Notes: generated from the letters alone by a model not told the origin. Numbered from the stretch's first letter, positions 1 to 9,534 are shown. The stretch: DNA of 64,000 nt from Ruegeria sp. HKCCA6707 (GCF_013033515.1 NZ_WQEG01000001.1:310001-374000); one strand, 5' to 3'. Translations and numbers: made by a program.

Positions 1-29
1 GATGCAGAAACACCAACAACCAAGGACCG

Positions 30-1337
30 ATGGAACCCACATCCTCTCTGATCGACGGCGCATTCTGGTTTACATCAGGCGCTATCTTGCTTTTGCTTTT
101 TCTGTCCGGCTTTTTCTCGGGATCGGAAACCGCGCTGACAGCTTCATCTCGCGGGAAATTGCGCGCCCAGGCCGACAAAGGTTCGCGCGGGGCAAAGAAA
201 GCGCTGGAAATCACCGACGATAATGAACGTCTGATCGGCTCGGTCCTTCTGGGCAATAACCTCGTGAACATTCTGGCGGCCTCGCTGGCCACGGCCTTAT
301 TCACCCGGTTGTTCGGTGAAAGCGGTGTGGCGCTGGCGACGCTGGTGATGACCCTGCTGGTGCTGATCTTTGCCGAGGTTCTGCCCAAGACCTATGCCAT
401 CACCAATTCGGAAAAAGCCGCCGCAGCTGTGGCCCCGATCATCAGCGTTGTGGTCACTGTCTTTTCGCCCATCGTAGCCGCAGTGCGGCTGTTGGTGCGC
501 GGCGTGCTTCGCCTCTTCGGCGTTCAGATCGACCCCGATAGCAACATTCTGGCCGTGCGCGAAGAAATTGCGGGTGCTCTGCAACTGGGCCATTCCGAAG
601 GCGTTGTCGAAAAGGAAGACCGCGACCGTATCCTGGGTGCTTTGGATCTTGGCGATCGTGCGGTCGAAGAAATCATGCTGCACCGCTCGAATATCGAGAT
701 GATCGATGCCGACGCCGCGCCCGAGGCAATCCTGAAACAGTGTCTGGAAAGCCCACATACACGCCTGCCCGTGTTTCGGGACGAGCCGGAAAACATCGTG
801 GGTGTCGTTCACGCCAAGGACTTGTTCCGCGCCATGTATGCGCAGGTTGGTGGCAGTGACGGCAATACCGATCGTCTCACCGGCTTTGACATCGCCAAGG
901 TCGCCAACGATCCCTATTTCGTACCGGAAACGACCACGCTTGACGATCAGATGCGTGAATTCCTGCGAATGCACAGCCATTTCGCGCTGGTGGTCGACGA
1001 ATATGGCTCGCTACGGGGCCTGATCACGCTTGAGGATATTCTGGAAGAGATCGTGGGTGAGATCGCCGACGAATTCGATATCGACGAAGACCTGCCCATC
1101 ACCCGCACCGAAGACGGGCAGTTTCTGGCCGAGGGCGCCATGACCATTCGGGATATCAACCGCGCGATGGACTGGTCTTTGCCCGACGACGAAGCAAATA
1201 CTTTGGCGGGGCTGGTCATTCACGAAGCTCAGATGATCCCGATCATTGGTCAGGTTTTCTCGTTCCACGGCTTCCGGTTCGAGGTCACCGCGCGCGAGGG
1301 CAACCGGATCACCGGGCTGAAAATCCGTCCTTTGTAA
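30..1337 (+). CDS. HlyC/CorC-type CBS-domain membrane protein (CNNM/CorC family)
   Basis: The 435-residue product has the standard family order: an N-terminal DUF21 region with about four hydrophobic helices (residues 15-190, including the motif SGFFSGSETAL), a CBS pair (about 210-335, with the VVDEYGSLRGLITLEDILEE-type second repeat) and a C-terminal CorC_HlyC domain (about 350-430). The family is linked to Mg2+/Co2+ efflux or homeostasis in the inner membrane; older 'hemolysin' names are misleading. The ATG follows AAGGA by three bases. The gene is complete. The ion carried cannot be told from sequence. Confidence 0.9.
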   Translation: MEPTSSLIDGAFWFTSGAILLLLFLSGFFSGSETALTASSRGKLRAQADKGSRGAKKALEITDDNERLIGSVLLGNNLVNILAASLATALFTRLFGESGVALATLVMTLLVLIFAEVLPKTYAITNSEKAAAAVAPIISVVVTVFSPIVAAVRLLVRGVLRLFGVQIDPDSNILAVREEIAGALQLGHSEGVVEKEDRDRILGALDLGDRAVEEIMLHRSNIEMIDADAAPEAILKQCLESPHTRLPVFRDEPENIVGVVHAKDLFRAMYAQVGGSDGNTDRLTGFDIAKVANDPYFVPETTTLDDQMREFLRMHSHFALVVDEYGSLRGLITLEDILEEIVGEIADEFDIDEDLPITRTEDGQFLAEGAMTIRDINRAMDWSLPDDEANTLAGLVIHEAQMIPIIGQVFSFHGFRFEVTAREGNRITGLKIRPL

Positions 1338-1499
1338 AGTCACGTTGAACTGCGGCAAGCCGTGCGCGGCCCGGAGTTACCTGCCGCGCCGCTCGTGGCC
1401 CCAATTCGTCCACAGCGATCTACGACATGTTTTGTCGTTTTTCGTCTTGCGCTCTGACCGCCGCCGCGCAGACTGACGCCAACAATATCGGAGAGTTGC

Positions 1500-3917
1500 A
1501 TGAAACTTCAAACCCGCGTGGCGGTCATCGGCGGTGGAGTCGTTGGTTGTTCGGTCCTCTATCACCTGACCAAGCTGGGTTGGTCGGATGTTATGCTGCT
1601 GGAACGGTCCGAGTTGACCAGCGGTTCGACCTGGCACGCGGCGGGCGGGTTTCATACGCTCAATGGCGACACCAACATGGCCGCGCTGCAAGGCTATACC
1701 ATTCGTCTCTATAAAGAACTGGAAGAGATCACCGGCATGTCCTGCGGCCTGCACCATGTGGGGGGCGTGACGCTGGCCGACAATCAGGACCGGTTCGACA
1801 TGCTGCTGGCCGAACGGGCCAAGCACCGGTTCATGGGGTTGGAAACCGAGATCGTTGGCCCCGATGAGATCAAGAAAATCGCCCCGATCACCAACACCGA
1901 TGGCATCCTGGGCGCGCTCTATGATCCGCTGGACGGGCATCTGGATCCGTCGGGCACGACGCACGCCTACGCCAAGGCGGCCCGCATGGGTGGTGCCTCA
2001 ATCGAGACCCACTGCATGGTCCACGAAACCAATCAGCGTCCGGATGGCACCTGGGATGTGGTCACCAACAAGGGCACGATCCATGCCGAGCACGTAGTTA
2101 ATGCCGGTGGTCTTTGGGCGCGTGAAGTGGGCGCTATGGCGGGTATCTATTTCCCTCTGCACCCGATGGAACATCAATATCTGGTCACCGACTCGATCCC
2201 CGAGATTGAGGCCATCATCGACGCGGGCGGCGAGCATCCGCATGTGATGGACCCGGCCGGTGAAAGCTATTTGCGGCAGGAAGGACGCGGGCTGTGTATC
2301 GGCTTTTACGAACAGCCCTGCAAACCCTGGGCGGTTGACGGAACCCCGTGGGAGTTTGGACACGAACTGCTGCCCGATGACTATGACAAAATCACCGACA
2401 GTATCGAATTCGCCTATCGCCGCTTTCCTGTACTGGCCGAGGCCGGAGTCAAATCGGTGATTCACGGGCCATTTACCTTTGCACCGGACGGGAACCCTCT
2501 GGTTGGTCCGGTTCCAGGCGTGCGCAACTATTGGTCAGCCTGCGGCGTGATGGCTGGGTTCAGCCAGGGTGGAGGCGTTGGTTTGACGCTGGCGCAGTGG
2601 ATCATCGAAGGCGAACCGGAACGCGATGTCTTTGCCATGGATGTGGCGCGGTTTGGCGATTGGATCAGCCCCGGCTATACGCGCCCCAAAGTGATCGAAA
2701 ACTATCAAAAGCGCTTCAGCGTCGCCTATCCGAACGAAGAACTTCCCGCCGCACGGCCCAACCGCACCACGCCGATGTATGACATTTTCAGCGACATGGG
2801 CGCGGTCTGGGGCCAGCAATACGGGCTGGAGGTGCCCAACTACTTCGCCCAAGGGGATGAGCCGGGATATGAAACACCCTCATTCCGCCGCTCGGATGCC
2901 TTTGATGCCACGGGGCGCGAGGTGCGCGCTGTGCGAGACGGCGTTGGCATCAATGAGGTCCACAATTTCGGAAAATACCGGGTCTCTGGCCCTGCGGCCC
3001 GTGCGTGGCTTGATCACATCATGGCCGGACGCATTCCCAAACCCGGTCGCCTGTCGCTGACACCAATGCTGTCGCATAAGGGCAAGCTTATCGGAGATTT
3101 CACCGTTTCTTGCCTGTCAGAGACCGAGTTTCGGCTGACCGCCTCCTACGGCAGTCAAGCCTTTCACATGCGCTGGTTCCTGCAGAATCTGCGCGAAGGG
3201 GTCGAGATTGAAAACATCAGTGACCGACTGAACGGGTTCCAAATCGCGGGGCCCAAGGCAACTGACGTTCTGGCAGCCTGCACCCGGGATGACCTGAGTG
3301 GCTTCAAGTTTCTGGACCTACGCCGGATGACGGTGGGCATGACCGACTGTATCGTGCAGCGCGTCAGCTACACTGGCGATCTGGGATTTGAGATCTATTG
3401 CGACCCGATGGCGCAACGTCAGCTCTGGTGGACCTTGTGGCAAGCAGGCCAACCTTTTGGCCTCACCCCGTTCGGCATGCGCGCAATGATGAGCTTGCGC
3501 CTGGACAAGTTCTTTGGGTCCTGGATGCGCGAGTTTTCGCCCGATTACACATCCGCTGAAACCGGGTTGGATCGCTTTATCGCCTTCGGCAAAGATGCCC
3601 CCTTCATTGGTCGCGCAGTGGCCGAAGAAGAGCGGGACAACGGAGTGGCCCGCAAGCTGGTCGCGTTTGAGGTCGACGCCGCAGATGCAGATGTGAACGC
3701 ATATGAACCCATCTGGCTGGACGGAGCGGTCGTTGGGTTCTGCACTTCGGGTGGATACTCTCACTATGCCCGCAAGTCGATCGCCATGGGTTTCCTTCCG
3801 ACCGAACGCGCCATGGACGGCACCAAGGTCGAGATCGAGATTTTGGGGCAGATGCGCCCGGCCAAGGTAATCTCAGATCCGTTGTTCGATGCGGATGGCG
3901 CGCGTATGCGGGGATGA
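1500..3917 (+). CDS. FAD-dependent dimethylglycine/sarcosine dehydrogenase-like oxidoreductase with GcvT domain
   Basis: This 805-residue protein has an N-terminal dinucleotide-binding fold (VIGGGVVGCSVLYHL, residues about 9-23) and DAO domain to about 370, a short FAO_M linker, then an aminomethyltransferase GcvT domain (about 430-690) and GcvT C-terminal barrel (about 700-800). Family members oxidise N-methylated glycines such as dimethylglycine or sarcosine and hand the methylene group to tetrahydrofolate. The motif TSGSTWHAAGG near residue 40 fits a covalent-flavin His site of this family. The start has GGAGAG four bases upstream. Roseobacters carry several paralogues, so the exact substrate is open; choline/betaine-derived methylamines are a reasonable guess. 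Confidence 0.85.
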   Translation: MKLQTRVAVIGGGVVGCSVLYHLTKLGWSDVMLLERSELTSGSTWHAAGGFHTLNGDTNMAALQGYTIRLYKELEEITGMSCGLHHVGGVTLADNQDRFDMLLAERAKHRFMGLETEIVGPDEIKKIAPITNTDGILGALYDPLDGHLDPSGTTHAYAKAARMGGASIETHCMVHETNQRPDGTWDVVTNKGTIHAEHVVNAGGLWAREVGAMAGIYFPLHPMEHQYLVTDSIPEIEAIIDAGGEHPHVMDPAGESYLRQEGRGLCIGFYEQPCKPWAVDGTPWEFGHELLPDDYDKITDSIEFAYRRFPVLAEAGVKSVIHGPFTFAPDGNPLVGPVPGVRNYWSACGVMAGFSQGGGVGLTLAQWIIEGEPERDVFAMDVARFGDWISPGYTRPKVIENYQKRFSVAYPNEELPAARPNRTTPMYDIFSDMGAVWGQQYGLEVPNYFAQGDEPGYETPSFRRSDAFDATGREVRAVRDGVGINEVHNFGKYRVSGPAARAWLDHIMAGRIPKPGRLSLTPMLSHKGKLIGDFTVSCLSETEFRLTASYGSQAFHMRWFLQNLREGVEIENISDRLNGFQIAGPKATDVLAACTRDDLSGFKFLDLRRMTVGMTDCIVQRVSYTGDLGFEIYCDPMAQRQLWWTLWQAGQPFGLTPFGMRAMMSLRLDKFFGSWMREFSPDYTSAETGLDRFIAFGKDAPFIGRAVAEEERDNGVARKLVAFEVDAADADVNAYEPIWLDGAVVGFCTSGGYSHYARKSIAMGFLPTERAMDGTKVEIEILGQMRPAKVISDPLFDADGARMRG

Positions 3918-3948
3918 CATCCCGCGCTCTTGGCGGCATGGTCCGGGT

Positions 3949-4548
3949 ATGACCTCAATTCCCATCATCCTTCTGGCGGCAGGGCGTTCCAGCCGCATGC
4001 GTGGTGAGGACAAGCTGATGCAACAGGTCGATGGCATACCTCTGTTGCGTCGAACCGCGCAGCGCGCTTTGACCGTTGGGCCGGTGATCGCCGCCCTACC
4101 CCCGCAACCGAACCCGCGTTACGCCGCGCTGAACGGGCTGGGTGTGCAGATCGTCGAAATCCCCAATGCCGCTGAGGGCATGAATGCCAGCCTTCGCGGC
4201 GCGTTAGAGCATGTAGGTCCTGACGCACCCGCTGTGATGATCCTGCTGGCAGATCTGCCCGATCTGACCGCCACCGATATCCAAAGAATTCGCGACTGCG
4301 TAAAGACCCACCCCGACAAGCTGATCTGGCGCGGCGCAGACCAGCACGGTGCGCCGGGTCATCCGGTTGTTTTCCACCAAGACCTTTTGCCCGAGCTTTT
4401 GACCCTGACGGGTGACACAGGCGCGCGCAGTGTTCTGGAAAACCACAAAGACCGCTTGCACCTTGAACCCCTACCCGGACGGCACGCCACCTTGGATCTG
4501 GATACACCCGAAGACTGGGCCGCTTGGTGGGAGGATAGGCAGGCTTAG
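3949..4548 (+). CDS. MobA-like NTP transferase (MocA-type) family protein
   Basis: The 199-residue protein opens with ILLAAGRSSRMRGEDKLMQ, the nucleotide-binding signature of MobA/MocA-like nucleotidyltransferases, and keeps the metal-binding LLADLPDL segment and a late GHPVVF motif. MocA enzymes add CMP or GMP to molybdopterin for xanthine-oxidase-family enzymes, but relatives act on sugars or other cofactors. An in-frame ATG at 3889 would overlap the preceding gene by 29 bases and add 20 unlikely residues, so I take the ATG at 3949. It lies 31 bases after the FAD oxidoreductase and is probably co-transcribed. No molybdenum hydroxylase is adjacent, so substrate remains uncertain. Confidence 0.75.
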   Translation: MTSIPIILLAAGRSSRMRGEDKLMQQVDGIPLLRRTAQRALTVGPVIAALPPQPNPRYAALNGLGVQIVEIPNAAEGMNASLRGALEHVGPDAPAVMILLADLPDLTATDIQRIRDCVKTHPDKLIWRGADQHGAPGHPVVFHQDLLPELLTLTGDTGARSVLENHKDRLHLEPLPGRHATLDLDTPEDWAAWWEDRQA

Positions 4549-4564
4549 CTCAAAACTAAAACGA

Positions 4565-4584
4565 CCCGGTCAAAACTGACCGGG
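4565..4584 (+). terminator. Short GC-rich hairpin after the MobA-like gene
   Basis: A perfect 8-bp stem (CCCGGTCA / TGACCGGG) with an AAAC loop lies 17 bases beyond the stop codon. It has no following T-run, so it is either a weak or Rho-assisted terminator or an mRNA 3'-end stabiliser. Confidence 0.5.
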
Positions 4585-5300
4585 CCGTCGCCCAAAGCAA
4601 GACTACCACTTTCACCTATTCCAAAAGCGCCGTCAGAAAGCAGCCACGGCTCTCCGAACGAACACTGCCGAACCTAAACAAGACCCCCTCGTTAACAAGC
4701 AGCTCAGCGCCCTGGGTAACTAACAATGCCGTCGACACCCCCTAGTGTCTAAGGCCCCCCTCGATTGGGCATCCCTATCGTCACTGATCCGACCATCGCA
4801 GACAATGCAAAAATGCTCTAAATCGATTTTTTTAAGGACTTCCGGATGGTTTTTGAGCAACAACGGATTTTCGATGATTACCGTTAAAGTTGTGCAGACC
4901 CAAATCAAACGCCACCTGCCCTTGATCAGGCATCAAGATCAGCTCCTTATTTCTTTGGTTGAATTGTGTAATTCGAATTTGACACCGAGAAACACCAAAG
5001 CGAGCACAACCTTGAATTGATTTTTTTTCGAGACGCGCTGAATCGTTGTCTCTTTGTTGCTAGTACCGCACCAAAAGGAAGTTTTTGCCGCATAGACACT
5101 CAAATGATCAACAATTAGGCGATTCGAGCATCGCTTTTCATCGTGATTCTTGTCTGAAGCGCGCTCAAAGCGTCTGCGCGACCTGACAAATTTGGCAAAA
5201 TTAAGATTTCTTAACAATTTTTCCAGAAATCCCCAACAAAGCGATGCCATCTCCTGCTGCAAGTGCGGACCCAACCGCCAAACACGAAACAGGAGTCATT
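4585..5300. other. AT-rich gene-free interval before the DegP-type protease
   Basis: About 700 bases have no convincing gene. From roughly 4740 to 5240 the base composition is clearly poorer in G+C than the neighbours. Two open frames (4745-5020 plus, 4939-5274 minus) overlap each other, lack recognisable domains and lack good ribosome sites. No tRNA, terminal inverted repeat or transposase remnant was recognised. The 3' part presumably holds the promoter of the downstream protease gene; I cannot place it confidently. Confidence 0.6.
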
Positions 5301-6737
5301 ATGAGCATCCGCAAATCCTCTTTGCTTTTCCCGCGCACAACCGGATGGGTAGGCGCCAGTGCGCTCGGTGCCAGTTTGCTGGCCAGCACGGCGATCCCCG
5401 CCCTGGCTGACGAGGCGCTGGCAGATCTGGTCGAGACCGTACAGCCTTCGGTCGTGACCATTCTGGCCGAGCAAAAGACCGCGCCCACCCCGGCGCAAGG
5501 ACAGGAATTCAATTTCGAAGGCCACCCGTTTGGAGAGTTCTTCAAGCGGTTTGGTGGACCCGAAGGGTTCAACATGCCCGACCGCGGTCCGGGTCAAGGC
5601 CTGGGATCTGGCTTCGTGCTGGATCAGGACGGCTATATCGTCACCAATCACCACGTTGTCGACAATGCCAGCACCGTCACTGTGCGCCTGAACGACGACC
5701 GCGAGTTCGAGGCTGAGATCGTGGGTACAGACCCGCTGACCGACATCGCTATCTTGAAAATTGATGCGGGCGAAACTCTGCCTGCAGTCAAGCTGGGCGA
5801 CAGCGATGAGATCCGCGTCGGTGAAGACGTGGTGGCCATTGGCAACCCGTTTGGCCTGAGTTCGACCGTGACCACTGGCATCGTTTCGGCCAAGGGCCGC
5901 AACATTTCCGAAGGGCCCTATGCCGAATTCATTCAGACCGACGCGGCCATTAACAAAGGCAATTCGGGCGGTCCGCTGTTCAACATGGACGGTGAAGTGA
6001 TTGGCGTGAACTCGGCCATCTATTCGCCCAGCGGAGGATCCGTGGGACTTGGCTTTGCGGTGACATCGAACATCGTCGACTATATCGCAGCCGATCTGCG
6101 CGATGATGGCGAGGTCAGCCGCGGATGGCTGGGCGTTTCGATCCAGAATGTCAGCCCGCAACTGGCAGCTGCAATCGGAATCGATACGGCCTCGGGCGCT
6201 TTGGTTTCGGATGTGGTCCCCGGCAGCCCCGCCGATGGTGTTCTGCAGCAAGGTGACGTGATCGTCTCTTTCAACGATGAAACCGTTGGCACCAGCAGCG
6301 ATCTGCCCATCCTGGTGGGGACCACCAAGGTCGGTACCGACAGCACTATTACTGTGTTGCGCAATGGTCAGGAGGAAACGTTGAACCTGACCATCGGCAA
6401 ACACCAATCGGCCGAGGCAGCCCCAAACGCCGTGGCTGAGGACAAACTGGCTGATAGCGCTCTGGGTGTGACTGTGGCGCCGTTGACCGAGGCCGCGCGT
6501 GCCGAGATGGGTGTAGCCGAAACGGTGGATGGAGTGGTGGTAACCAATCTGAAGCCTGACAGCCCGGCTGCAAAAGCTGGCCTGCAACGCGGTGATGTCA
6601 TCGTGCGGATCGGCAATCAGGACACTTTGACGCCGGACGCACTGCAGACGGCTTTGGACAGCGAAAAGACCGACCCGGCCTTGATGCTGATCAATCGGGG
6701 CGGCAATCAGATTTTCGTCGCCGTCGAGATTGCCTGA
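5301..6737 (+). CDS. DegP/Do-type periplasmic serine endoprotease
   Basis: The 478-residue protein is an HtrA/DegQ-like protease-chaperone of the envelope. A signal peptide (about residues 1-37, cut after IPALA) precedes a trypsin-like domain with the triad His118 (TNHHVVD), Asp148 (LTDIAIL) and Ser222 (GNSGGPL), followed by two PDZ domains (about 265-360 and 385-475). Length matches the Do family. The ATG at 5301 has AGGAG five bases upstream; the upstream in-frame ATG at 5244 would spoil the signal peptide. A strong terminator follows and then a two-component system, an arrangement typical of envelope-stress loci (inference). Confidence 0.93.
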   Translation: MSIRKSSLLFPRTTGWVGASALGASLLASTAIPALADEALADLVETVQPSVVTILAEQKTAPTPAQGQEFNFEGHPFGEFFKRFGGPEGFNMPDRGPGQGLGSGFVLDQDGYIVTNHHVVDNASTVTVRLNDDREFEAEIVGTDPLTDIAILKIDAGETLPAVKLGDSDEIRVGEDVVAIGNPFGLSSTVTTGIVSAKGRNISEGPYAEFIQTDAAINKGNSGGPLFNMDGEVIGVNSAIYSPSGGSVGLGFAVTSNIVDYIAADLRDDGEVSRGWLGVSIQNVSPQLAAAIGIDTASGALVSDVVPGSPADGVLQQGDVIVSFNDETVGTSSDLPILVGTTKVGTDSTITVLRNGQEETLNLTIGKHQSAEAAPNAVAEDKLADSALGVTVAPLTEAARAEMGVAETVDGVVVTNLKPDSPAAKAGLQRGDVIVRIGNQDTLTPDALQTALDSEKTDPALMLINRGGNQIFVAVEIA

Positions 6738-6749
6738 CCCACGCCCAGA

Positions 6750-6780
6750 GCGCGCCACGTGATGGGGAGATCTGGCGCGC
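6750..6780. repeat. Inverted repeat between protease gene and two-component genes
   Basis: GCGCGCCA (6750-6757) and TGGCGCGC (6773-6780) form a perfect 8-bp dyad with a 15-base centre, lying between the protease stop and the main terminator. It may add to transcript 3'-end folding or be a protein-binding site. Confidence 0.4.
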
Positions 6781-6820
6781 CTACCCGGGGGCGCACGGAT
6801 TGTCCACGTGTCCCCCGGGG

Positions 6821-6856
6821 CAGCCGGGTGCCGCAGCGGCACCCGGCTGTTTTTTT
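6821..6856 (+). terminator. Strong Rho-independent terminator
   Basis: A perfect 12-bp GC-rich stem (CAGCCGGGTGCC / GGCACCCGGCTG, loop GCAGC) is followed directly by seven T residues. It ends the protease transcript upstream of the response regulator. Confidence 0.92.
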
Positions 6857-6901
6857 CAAAGGATAACTATGTTTATATCACGAGTGAAAGGAACCCCACC
6901 C

Positions 6902-7582
6902 ATGAGCAGACGCCTGTTGATTGTCGAAGATGACGCTGAATCGCGCGACTTCATTGCCAAGGGGTTCAGCGAAGAAGGCTATGCGGTTGAAACCGCCGTT
7001 GATGGCCGCGAGGGGCTGTATCACGCGACCGATGGTGGCTTTGACGCTATTGTATTGGATCGTATGCTACCCGGTTTGGACGGGTTATCCTTGATCAAAT
7101 CCCTACGCGCAGCGGGCTTGAAAACGCCCGTTCTGATGCTGACCGCGATGAGCGCGGTTGAAGAACGGGTCAAGGGTCTGCATTCGGGCGCGGATGATTA
7201 TCTGGTAAAGCCATTCTCATTCCAGGAATTGCACGCCCGGATCGAGGCTCTTTTGCGCAGGCCACAGGAATCCGAGGAAACGGCGGTTCTCACCTGCCGC
7301 GATCTGGAAATGGATCTGCTGACCCGCAAAGTCACGCGCGGGCAGCGTGAGATCACATTGACGCCGCGCGAATTCCAGATCCTGGAATACTTCCTGCGCC
7401 GCAAGAACCGAGTGGTGTCGCGCACCATGCTGCTGGAAGGCGTTTGGGATTATCACTTTGACCCCAATACCAATGTGGTGGACGTCCATATCTCGAAACT
7501 GCGCCGCCAATTGGATGAAGGTGGCGAAGACCCGATCATCGAAACCGTCCGCGGCGCGGGGTATATGGTTTCGGATGACTGA
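6902..7582 (+). CDS. OmpR-family response regulator
   Basis: The 226-residue protein has a receiver domain with acidic pocket (VEDD near residue 9), phospho-acceptor Asp53 (VLDRMLPGLDG), Thr81 and Lys103 (VKPF), then a winged-helix Trans_reg_C domain (about 130-225) with the recognition region RTMLLEGVWDYHFDPNTNVVDVHI. The ATG at 6902 sits nine bases after AAAGGAA; an upstream ATG at 6869 would add only MFISRVKGTPP. Its stop overlaps the kinase start. Placement just after a Do-type protease suggests an envelope-stress regulon like CpxR or QseB-type systems, but the signal is unknown. Confidence 0.92.
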   Translation: MSRRLLIVEDDAESRDFIAKGFSEEGYAVETAVDGREGLYHATDGGFDAIVLDRMLPGLDGLSLIKSLRAAGLKTPVLMLTAMSAVEERVKGLHSGADDYLVKPFSFQELHARIEALLRRPQESEETAVLTCRDLEMDLLTRKVTRGQREITLTPREFQILEYFLRRKNRVVSRTMLLEGVWDYHFDPNTNVVDVHISKLRRQLDEGGEDPIIETVRGAGYMVSDD

Positions 7583-8945
7583 TCTGCGCAGGTCGCTGAG
7601 GAATTCCCGCACAAGGCTGGTACTGGCCAGTATGGTGCTCAGCACCTTGCTGACAGCGACTGTCCTGGCGGTGGCCTATGTGACCGCGAACCGCACCATT
7701 ACCGGCGAAACACGCTCGGTCGTGACGGCAGAATTGACCGGTCTTGCCGACGAATATGAACGCCGTGGCCTTCTTGGGTTGATGGCCGCCATCGAACGAC
7801 GCCTGCCAAGCGCTTCTGAACGCGACGCGGTCTATCTTCTGGCCGACAGAAACGGCAACCGGCTGGCTGGAAACCTGTTTCGCTGGCCCGATACCATATC
7901 GGCCGGCAGCGGCTGGGTTGAGCTGCAACTGCGTAAACTGGATACCGATCAGCTGGTGCCGATATCCGCCGCCTCGGTCCGGTTGACTGGAGGCGAACGG
8001 CTGCTGGTAGGCCGTGACGCCTTGGCGCGGCAACAGTTTGACCGGGTGCTACTGCGCTCGGTGGTTCTTGCCTTGGGGGCGGCCTTGGCGCTGAGCCTGC
8101 TGACCGGGTGGTTGCTGACCCGCTTGGTCTTTTCGCGTCTCAAGGACATCGCCGACACAGCCGAGACCATTGTTTCGGGTGATCTCAGCCAAAGGATGCA
8201 CCTGCGTGGAACCGGGGACGAGTTCGATCAGGTCGCCGGAACGCTGAACACCATGCTGGATCGGATCGAAGAACTGATCAGCAACCTGCGTACAACCTCC
8301 AATTCAATCGCCCATGATTTGCGTTCACCACTGTCGCGCTTGCGGCAACGGATTGCGTCGCTGGGTGAGCCAGGCAAAACAGAAGAAGAGCGCGAGGTTG
8401 ATATCGCCCGTGCCTCGGTCGAGATCGACCATCTTCTGCGGGTCCTTAGCCAGTTGACCGAAATCTCTCGGGCAGAGGCCGGGCTGGGCCGCGAGCAGTT
8501 TGAAGCGGTCAACCTGCTGCAACTGGTTGCGGACGCGGTCGAACTCTATGAACCTGTGGCCGCCGATCAGGGCATCCGGCTGGCGGTCACCGGTACAGCC
8601 GCTCCCATTCAGGGGCACCGCCCGCTGCTGTCGCAGGCGCTGTCGAACCTTCTGGAAAACGCCATGCGTTATTCACCCGCCGGGTCGCAGATCACAATCG
8701 AGATTGCCGAGGATGGCGCCTTTGCCCGCCTCAGCGTACGCGATCAGGGGCCGGGCGTACCCGAACAGGACCTGCCCCGGCTGCATATGCCCTTTGTCAC
8801 TCTGGACCCGGCCCGGACCGAGCGGAACGCGGGACTTGGCTTGGCCCTTGTCTCGGCCATCGCCCGTATGCACGGCGGCAAATTCGTCGCCCGCAACTGT
8901 GACCCCGGCCTGGAAACCACGCTGAAGTTGGCCAAGTCGCCCTAA
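7575..8945 (+). CDS. Sensor histidine kinase (HAMP, HisKA, HATPase_c)
   Basis: The 456-residue inner-membrane kinase has two transmembrane helices (about 15-37 and 160-184) flanking a periplasmic sensor loop of about 120 residues, a HAMP domain (about 183-236), a HisKA dimerisation segment with phospho-His247 (SIAHDLRSPLSRLRQR) and an HATPase_c domain with N-box LSNLLENAMRYS and G-box GLGLALVSAIARMHGG. The ATG at 7575 lies inside the last codons of the response regulator, so translation is probably coupled. The 3' end overlaps the convergent CYTH gene by four bases. Confidence 0.92.
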   Translation: MTDLRRSLRNSRTRLVLASMVLSTLLTATVLAVAYVTANRTITGETRSVVTAELTGLADEYERRGLLGLMAAIERRLPSASERDAVYLLADRNGNRLAGNLFRWPDTISAGSGWVELQLRKLDTDQLVPISAASVRLTGGERLLVGRDALARQQFDRVLLRSVVLALGAALALSLLTGWLLTRLVFSRLKDIADTAETIVSGDLSQRMHLRGTGDEFDQVAGTLNTMLDRIEELISNLRTTSNSIAHDLRSPLSRLRQRIASLGEPGKTEEEREVDIARASVEIDHLLRVLSQLTEISRAEAGLGREQFEAVNLLQLVADAVELYEPVAADQGIRLAVTGTAAPIQGHRPLLSQALSNLLENAMRYSPAGSQITIEIAEDGAFARLSVRDQGPGVPEQDLPRLHMPFVTLDPARTERNAGLGLALVSAIARMHGGKFVARNCDPGLETTLKLAKSP

Positions 8946-9409
8946 CGCGGAAAGCCCTTGCTGGCCAAGGTCTTGTTTCGATAGCGCGGATCTTCCGTCA
9001 CATCGGCGCCAAACCAATCAGGCGGGTTAAAGGCGCGCGCCGCAACTTCTGACGGAAATTCGACCTCGACGAGACGCAGCGGAGACAGGGCGCCCTGAAA
9101 AATATCCAGTTCGAAAAGATGCCCGCTCGGCAGCCTGCCGGTGAACCGGTGCTTTTCAACACGCCGACCTTCGGTTTCTGGCCAGAATACCTCGAACTGT
9201 ACCGCAGTGATTTCCGCCTCACGCTCCACGCGCACCAGACCGCCGTGCCCTTTTAGGGTCAGGTAAAAGCGATCGTTCTTTTGCCGCAAACGCAGTTCAG
9301 CAGAGTCCTCGGGTGCCGTGAGATAACCCTGACGCACAATGGCTTTGCTTGCCTTGGTCAGGTCAGGCAGCGCACGCACAAGAAACTTTCGTTCGATCTC
9401 GGTACTCAT
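8942..9409 (-). CDS. CYTH domain protein (triphosphate tunnel metalloenzyme)
   Basis: The 155-residue protein begins MSTEIERKFLV, containing the ExExK hallmark of CYTH/triphosphate tunnel enzymes, and spans essentially one CYTH barrel. Characterised members hydrolyse inorganic tripolyphosphate, thiamine triphosphate or make cAMP. It lies downstream of the CHAD gene on the same strand, a pairing known in many bacteria and consistent with polyphosphate chemistry. Its 3' end overlaps the histidine kinase by four bases in convergent orientation. Confidence 0.88.
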   Translation of the reverse strand: MSTEIERKFLVRALPDLTKASKAIVRQGYLTAPEDSAELRLRQKNDRFYLTLKGHGGLVRVEREAEITAVQFEVFWPETEGRRVEKHRFTGRLPSGHLFELDIFQGALSPLRLVEVEFPSEVAARAFNPPDWFGADVTEDPRYRNKTLASKGFPR

Positions 9410-9534
9410 TTACCAACACTTTCCACAGTTTCCAGCACCTTGAGTATCTGCCAGCAGGTCGGCAAACCGCGATGCGGCCACTTGGCCCCGTCTGCGTCGA
9501 CCCCATCGCTGTCCACTGCAGCCATAATTCGCCC

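Noticed and set aside
4745-5274. Two overlapping opposite-strand open frames (4745-5020 plus, 4939-5274 minus) in the AT-rich patch
   Set aside because: They overlap each other, have no family resemblance and no good ribosome sites; open by chance in AT-rich DNA is likelier.
5211-6842. 543-residue open frame on the minus strand
   Set aside because: It is wholly antisense to the Do-type protease gene, has no recognisable domain and reads like a mirror of high-G+C coding sequence.
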